In this document: positions 60,265 through 64,000 of the stretch, piece by piece | Layout of the letters: each line of letters begins with the position of its first letter | Numbering within the stretch: position 1 is the first letter of the stretch | Assembly: GCA_963770245.1 (NCBI GenBank) | Contig: CAVYOX010000013.1 | Location: 248,001-312,000 of the forward strand | Length of the DNA stretch: 64,000 nucleotides | Direction: 5' to 3' | DNA from: PALSA-270 sp963770245 | GTDB taxonomy: Bacteria > Acidobacteriota > Terriglobia > Terriglobales > Acidobacteriaceae | Notes under the pieces: model-generated | Seen by the model: only the letters and a program-made list of their open reading frames with translations | Told to the model about the DNA's origin: nothing | Databases searched by the model: none | Position numbers and translations under genes: made by a program

Positions 60265-62439
60265 ATGCAAACTGAATTGCGCGCCGTCCCCACTTGCCGA
60301 GTCTGGGTATGTGTGTTCGCGGTGCTGGTGGGAGTAACCAGCGCAGCCGACAAGCCGACCCCCATTCCGATAGGCCTAGACGCGTATCGATCGTGGGACC
60401 ACTGGGCAGACCAGCGGATCGGGATGCGCACCTATATGCGCAGTACTTATGATCGGAGCGGCGGAAACGAAGATGCCTCGCATTTCCTGTATCAGCGTTC
60501 CGACGACTTCAACGTGACGCTGGATTTGGAAGGGCCTGGACTCCTGGTATTCACCCGCTACAACCATTGGCACGGAAGCCCCTGGCACTTCGTGGTCGAT
60601 GGAAACGACCACTTGGTCCAAGAGAGCAGTACGGCCGACCCACTGCATCCTGTCCATGACTCCGTTTTTTCCCCGGCAGGCCCGTTCCCCCGTCCTCTGA
60701 ATGAGACCTGGGCGACAACCCGGGGAGCTGACCTGCTCTGGACTCCGATCCCGTTTGAGAGCAGCTTTCAGATGGCCTACACCCGAACCCACTATGGAAC
60801 CGGCTATTACATCTATGACCGGTTCGTGCCCGAGACGGCACTCTCGCATCCGCTGGAGAGCTGGAATGAGAACTTGGCCCCAGATCCGGATGTCCTCGAT
60901 CTGATCTCCCGATCCGGCACCGATATTGCGCCGAAGACCGGCTCGAGGCAGGTCGGTGGAGGCGTCAACGTACCGGCGAACAAGCCGATCACCGTGGCGA
61001 ATTTGAAGGGCGGAGCCATCGTTCGTGCCATCAAATTCTCGATTCCGCGCGATCGTGCGGATGCCTTCACCAAGGTTCGCCTGCGGGTGACCTGGGACGG
61101 AAGAAAAGATGCGTCGGTCGATGTTCCGATTGCTCTTTTCTATGGCGCGGGCACGCTTTACAACCGCGACAATCGCGAGTTCCTGGTGAAGGCTTTTCCC
61201 GTCAGCATTCGCTTCGCCAACGATCGCGTGTACTTGGCGTGCTATTTCCCGATGCCTTTTTTCCGCTCGGCGCGAATCGAACTAGCCGGCGGGGATCAGT
61301 CGATCGATGGAATCGAGTGGAGCGTCCAATCCGTAGCCCTGGATCGACCGGCCCACGAGCTTTCTTATTTTCATGCCACCTATCGTGACTTTCCTCATCC
61401 AGTGCTGGGCGAGGATTTGGTGCTTCTCGATACGCGCAATACGGAGGGAGAAGCAGACTGGTCCGGAAGCTTCGTTGGCACATCATTCATCTTTTCGCAC
61501 GAGGCCGACCTCGGCACCCTCGAGGGAGATCCGCGCTTCTTTTTCGATGACAGCCTTACACCACAAGCTCAGGGCACGGGAACCGAAGAATGGGGCGGGG
61601 GTGGCGATTATTGGGGTGGTTTGAATATGACCCTGGCCTTCGTGGGTCACCCGGTGGGAGCGCGCAACCTCCACCTGGCCGTCAATGACCAGGACAAGAT
61701 TGAGTCCGCTTATCGCTTTTTGCTTGCCGACCTAATGCCCTTCGGGAAAAACGCGGTGATTCGCCTGGAACACGGCGGTACCAATCAATCGACCCAGCAC
61801 TATGAAACCATCGCGTACTGGTACGGGCTTCCGTCGCCCTCCCTGGTTGAGACCGATCAGTTACAAATCGGTGATGCGGCGGACGAGCGGGCACATCGCT
61901 ACTTCTCGCCCCAAGCTTCCGAACCGTATCGCCTCACGTCTCGCTACGAATGGGGCGTCGATACTCTCGACGGCCAACTAATCTATCCGGCGGAGACCGA
62001 CCACGGCCGCACCACCAAGGGCACTTCAGAATTCAGACTTCGTCTCCGCGCCGACAACCTAGGAGTGCTTCTCCGGCGCAAATTGGATTACTCTTACGCG
62101 AACCAGCGCGCCGAGGTCTATATAGCAGGCAAAACCAAGTCGGCCTGGGAGGCCGCAGGGATTTGGTACCTGGCCGGGTCGAATACCTCCGTGTACTCGA
62201 ATCCAAAGGAAGAACTCGGGGCCAGCGAGCATATCGCAGAAACCTCGAATCGCCGCTTTCGCGACGATGAATTCCTGATCTCGAGGAAGCTCACACAGGG
62301 TAGAAAGACCATCTGGGTGCGCATCAAGTTCACCCCTGTGAACCGGCCACTCTATCCCGGCTATCCGGCAGGCGAACGGGCCTGGAGTGAAATCAAATAC
62401 CACGCCTACTGCTTTATCACTCCCGGGAAAAAGAAGTGA
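60265..62439 (+). CDS. Secreted GH172 (DUF2961) glycoside hydrolase
   Basis: 724 residues with a signal peptide (VWVCVFAVLVGVTSAADK). The first beta region, up to about residue 480, matches DUF2961: NVTLDLEGPGLLVFTRYNHW, VDVPIALFYGAGTLYN, YFPMPFFRSARIEL and especially GTGTEEWGGGGDYWGGLNM, the conserved GTE...DY block of the GH172 active site. A second beta domain follows (YRLTSRYEWGVDTLDGQLIY). GH172 enzymes act on alpha-D-fructofuranosides and D-arabinofuranosides; the substrate here is open. GGAAGG lies nine bases before the ATG. Monocistronic. Confidence 0.87.
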   Translation: MQTELRAVPTCRVWVCVFAVLVGVTSAADKPTPIPIGLDAYRSWDHWADQRIGMRTYMRSTYDRSGGNEDASHFLYQRSDDFNVTLDLEGPGLLVFTRYNHWHGSPWHFVVDGNDHLVQESSTADPLHPVHDSVFSPAGPFPRPLNETWATTRGADLLWTPIPFESSFQMAYTRTHYGTGYYIYDRFVPETALSHPLESWNENLAPDPDVLDLISRSGTDIAPKTGSRQVGGGVNVPANKPITVANLKGGAIVRAIKFSIPRDRADAFTKVRLRVTWDGRKDASVDVPIALFYGAGTLYNRDNREFLVKAFPVSIRFANDRVYLACYFPMPFFRSARIELAGGDQSIDGIEWSVQSVALDRPAHELSYFHATYRDFPHPVLGEDLVLLDTRNTEGEADWSGSFVGTSFIFSHEADLGTLEGDPRFFFDDSLTPQAQGTGTEEWGGGGDYWGGLNMTLAFVGHPVGARNLHLAVNDQDKIESAYRFLLADLMPFGKNAVIRLEHGGTNQSTQHYETIAYWYGLPSPSLVETDQLQIGDAADERAHRYFSPQASEPYRLTSRYEWGVDTLDGQLIYPAETDHGRTTKGTSEFRLRLRADNLGVLLRRKLDYSYANQRAEVYIAGKTKSAWEAAGIWYLAGSNTSVYSNPKEELGASEHIAETSNRRFRDDEFLISRKLTQGRKTIWVRIKFTPVNRPLYPGYPAGERAWSEIKYHAYCFITPGKKK

Positions 62440-62579
62440 CCCGAGGGCCTTTGATTGCGTTCGGAGCCTATCGGTCTCATCATGTAGATAGCTTACCCAT
62501 CGATTTTCGCGGTTCCAAAGGGCAATTCCGCCCAAAGTTTCGGGAATAAAGGTTCGCTAATCGGCTGCTTGGCCTGATC

Positions 62580-62641
62580 ATGCAACCGAAAGGTTGTTTG
62601 TTGGCCGTGCCTCAGCTATTATGCAACCTAGAGGTTGCATA
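62580..62641. promoter_or_regulatory. Two ArsR-type operators before the SRPBCC-ArsR pair
   Basis: Site 1 (62580-62597) is ATGCAACCGAAAGGTTGT. Site 2 (62620-62641) is a 22-bp palindrome, ATGCAACCTAGAGGTTGCAT plus flanking T and A, mismatched only at its central two bases. Their 40-bp offset puts them about four helical turns apart. Site 2 ends three bases before the start codon and overlaps the only Shine-Dalgarno-like string, so binding would block translation initiation DNA as well as transcription. Confidence 0.72.
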
Positions 62642-62644
62642 AAT

Positions 62645-63109
62645 ATGAACAACTCGATTGAGAAGCGCATTGAGCTCAAGGCCCCGATTTCTAGGGTTTG
62701 GCGGGCACTAACGGATTACCGTGAATTTGGCGAGTGGTTTCGGGTGAAACTAGACGGACCCTTTGTCCCGGGTCAAGTCTCGCGCGGCCAGATTACTTAT
62801 CCCGGCTATGAGCACGTCAAATGGGAAGCGGTCGTGCAGAAAATGGAGCACGAACGGCTCTTTTCCTTCACCTGGCCCCATCTCAAGTCCCTTGAGAAGG
62901 TGGACTCCCCCCCGGACTACTCAAAAGAGCCGACCACGCTCGTCGAATTCAGGCTGGAGAAGACCGCCAGTGGCACGTTATTGGTTCTCACCGAGTCCGG
63001 CTTCGATAAGCTTCCCGGTGACCGCCGCCTCGAAGCGTTCCGGCGAAACGACGGCGGTTGGACCCAACAAATGAAGAACGTCGAGAACTATGTCGCACAG
63101 AAGCCATAG
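62645..63109 (+). CDS. SRPBCC (AHSA1-like) protein, second copy
   Basis: 154 residues from the ATG at 62645; the frame extends upstream only through the operators. SIEKRIELKAPISRVWRALT, then FGEWFRVKLDGPFVPGQVSR, ERLFSFTWPH and a final helix GGWTQQMKNVENYVAQ make a full helix-grip fold. It is only distantly similar to the SRPBCC protein encoded at 32564. Here the order is reversed: SRPBCC first, ArsR second. Its 3' end overlaps the ArsR gene by 20 bp. Confidence 0.88.
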   Translation: MNNSIEKRIELKAPISRVWRALTDYREFGEWFRVKLDGPFVPGQVSRGQITYPGYEHVKWEAVVQKMEHERLFSFTWPHLKSLEKVDSPPDYSKEPTTLVEFRLEKTASGTLLVLTESGFDKLPGDRRLEAFRRNDGGWTQQMKNVENYVAQKP

Positions 63110-63437
63110 CCGTGGGGCTGCAAAACAGCGGGCGCAGGCACTCGTCTTTGCTGCTCTGGGCGACGCAACCCGGCTATCGCTGGTTGCGAAGCTCTGTGAT
63201 CGGCTGCCTTATTCGATTTCTCAGCTAACCCGGGGTTCCAAGCTGACCCGGCAGGCGATCACCAAACATCTCCGAGTATTGGAGAGTGCCGGAATCGTGC
63301 ACAGCGTCCGAACCGGTCGCGAGAGCCGATTCGAATTCGATCCCCAGCCGATTGAAGGAATCAAACAGTATCTCGATTTAGTCTCCGAGCAGTGGGATCA
63401 GGCATTGGCAAGGCTGAAGTCCTTCGTAGAAACCTGA
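63090..63437 (+). CDS. ArsR-type winged-helix repressor, second copy
   Basis: 115 residues. VFAALGDATRLSLVAKLCDR, SISQLTRGSKLTRQAITKHL and VLESAGIVHSVRTGRESRFE give the ArsR fold with the recognition helix; the last helix (YLDLVSEQWDQALARLKSF) forms the dimer. No metal-binding cysteine pair is present. It overlaps the preceding SRPBCC gene, and the palindromes upstream of that gene are its expected sites. Convergent with the rhamnosidase gene. Confidence 0.9.
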   Translation: MSHRSHSRGAAKQRAQALVFAALGDATRLSLVAKLCDRLPYSISQLTRGSKLTRQAITKHLRVLESAGIVHSVRTGRESRFEFDPQPIEGIKQYLDLVSEQWDQALARLKSFVET

Positions 63438-63509
63438 ACCCTTAGAGTGTGCGTGCCATAGACCGCTGCAATCCCTCTGCGGCTCGAATAGAAATCCCTG
63501 GGCGCCCGA

Positions 63510-64000
63510 TCAACGGGCTTGAACGGGCCGCAGTGTCCGAGCGTTGTTCGAGGCCGAGCTCCGCAACTGCAATTCCTGTTTGCCTTCATGAAGAGTTGAA
63601 GGTTCGCCATCCCATAGCAGCTCACCGGAGACGCCGGCCGGCAGAACAACGACTGCTTTAACCGAGAAATGCTCTACCGTATATTCGACTTCTATCAGCC
63701 CTTTCGGACTCGGAACCACGGCCGAAACATGTTTGAGTGACCCTAGGTGGGGGGCCATGACGACCGTTGCGAAGCCAGGCGTTGCTGGACGAATGCCTGC
63801 CACTATGGTCAGCAAATCATAGTTTGGATGCGCACTCCAGGCATGAGAGTCTGAGCGCGTGGGTTCGGGCTGCTCCGCCCAGGTGGTTAAGCCGAGCGAT
63901 ACCATCTTCCGCCAGGGCCCCAGCAATTGCAGGTACTGGTTTCCCATTCCGGCATGGTCCAGTGCGCGTGCGAGGTAAAAGCGGAAATAATAAGTTGCTC
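63510..64000 (-). CDS. GH78 alpha-L-rhamnosidase, C-terminal part (runs off the right edge)
   Basis: The minus-strand frame is open to the window end, giving at least 163 residues. ATYYFRFYLARALDHAGMGN, YLQLLGPWRKMVSLGLTTWA and RSDSHAWSAHPNYDLLTIVA are the last (alpha/alpha)6-barrel helices of GH78, with SDxHAWSAHP being typical. A closing beta-sandwich with APHLGSLKHVSAVVPSPKG and EVEYTVEHFSVKAVVVLPAG follows. It cleaves terminal alpha-L-rhamnose from plant or microbial glycans. The general acid lies in the missing part. Stop near 63510. Confidence 0.9.
   Translation of the reverse strand, partial: ATYYFRFYLARALDHAGMGNQYLQLLGPWRKMVSLGLTTWAEQPEPTRSDSHAWSAHPNYDLLTIVAGIRPATPGFATVVMAPHLGSLKHVSAVVPSPKGLIEVEYTVEHFSVKAVVVLPAGVSGELLWDGEPSTLHEGKQELQLRSSASNNARTLRPVQAR

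Noticed and set aside
1..64000. CRISPR array, rRNA or tRNA genes, prophage
   Set aside because: No regularly spaced repeats, no conserved RNA segments and no phage structural genes were seen on either strand.

Overview
The window looks like a piece of a high-GC chromosome from an Acidobacteriota soil or sediment bacterium (Solibacter/Bryobacter-like lineages fit best). The signs are a very large Oar/CarboxypepD_reg-type TonB-dependent receptor, a CRTAC1 (FG-GAP plus ASPIC/UnbV) protein, an ADOP-type MacB-like permease, PadR with a permease-prefix protein, secreted proteins with an LGDxAK..R motif, and DUF5695, GH172 and DUF899 families. No rRNA, tRNA or CRISPR array was seen. I count just over 50 apparently intact protein genes and six decayed ones. 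This taxonomic call is inference from gene content.

Layout. 1-5.6 kb: the tail of a PhnD-like binding protein, a radical SAM protein with a TusA-like N-terminus, a secreted protein, and a minus-strand membrane-glycosylation operon (DoxX, GT2, TIGR04282, GT-C) with adjacent or overlapping ends. 5.7-10.3 kb: a tightly coupled fluoride-exporter/DUF190 operon, flanked by a luciferase-like monooxygenase remnant, a frameshifted dynamin-like GTPase and a thioredoxin-2. 10.7-11.4 kb: a VOC protein and a group II intron 3' remnant.

11.4-29.3 kb is the centrepiece, a two-armed glycan locus. The minus arm is CRTAC1 then a DUF5695 protein. The plus arm is TonB receptor, TPR protein, a second DUF5695 protein, a Tat-exported DUF6259-like hydrolase and a GH51 arabinofuranosidase. 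The divergent control region between the arms is an imperfect tandem duplication of about 440 bp. Each copy keeps a sigma-70 promoter and a LacI-type half-palindrome, and the upstream copy also carries a truncated 15-codon receptor leader. GH172 (60.3 kb) and GH78 (window end) extend the carbohydrate theme.

29.3-46.2 kb is a mosaic of small regulator/effector modules: PadR with a prefix protein, an aromatic amino acid decarboxylase, ArsR-SRPBCC-VOC-MFS with a clear palindromic operator, a shortened UvrA-like ATPase, a TIGR01777 epimerase, a sugar isomerase, PhnB-like VOC, DUF899/MarR sharing a palindrome, PaiB, a SRPBCC-saccharopine-dehydrogenase-like fusion, dodecin and several very small proteins. 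46.2-50.7 kb is an operon of secreted proteins sharing the LGD motif. 52.4-55.7 kb holds an ABC-2 exporter and a secreted transglutaminase-like protein. At 56-59.6 kb a sigma-54-like promoter precedes a REC-PP2C phosphatase translationally coupled to an ADOP permease. A decayed GNAT-toxin-like gene, GH172, and a second SRPBCC-ArsR pair with its own operators close the window.
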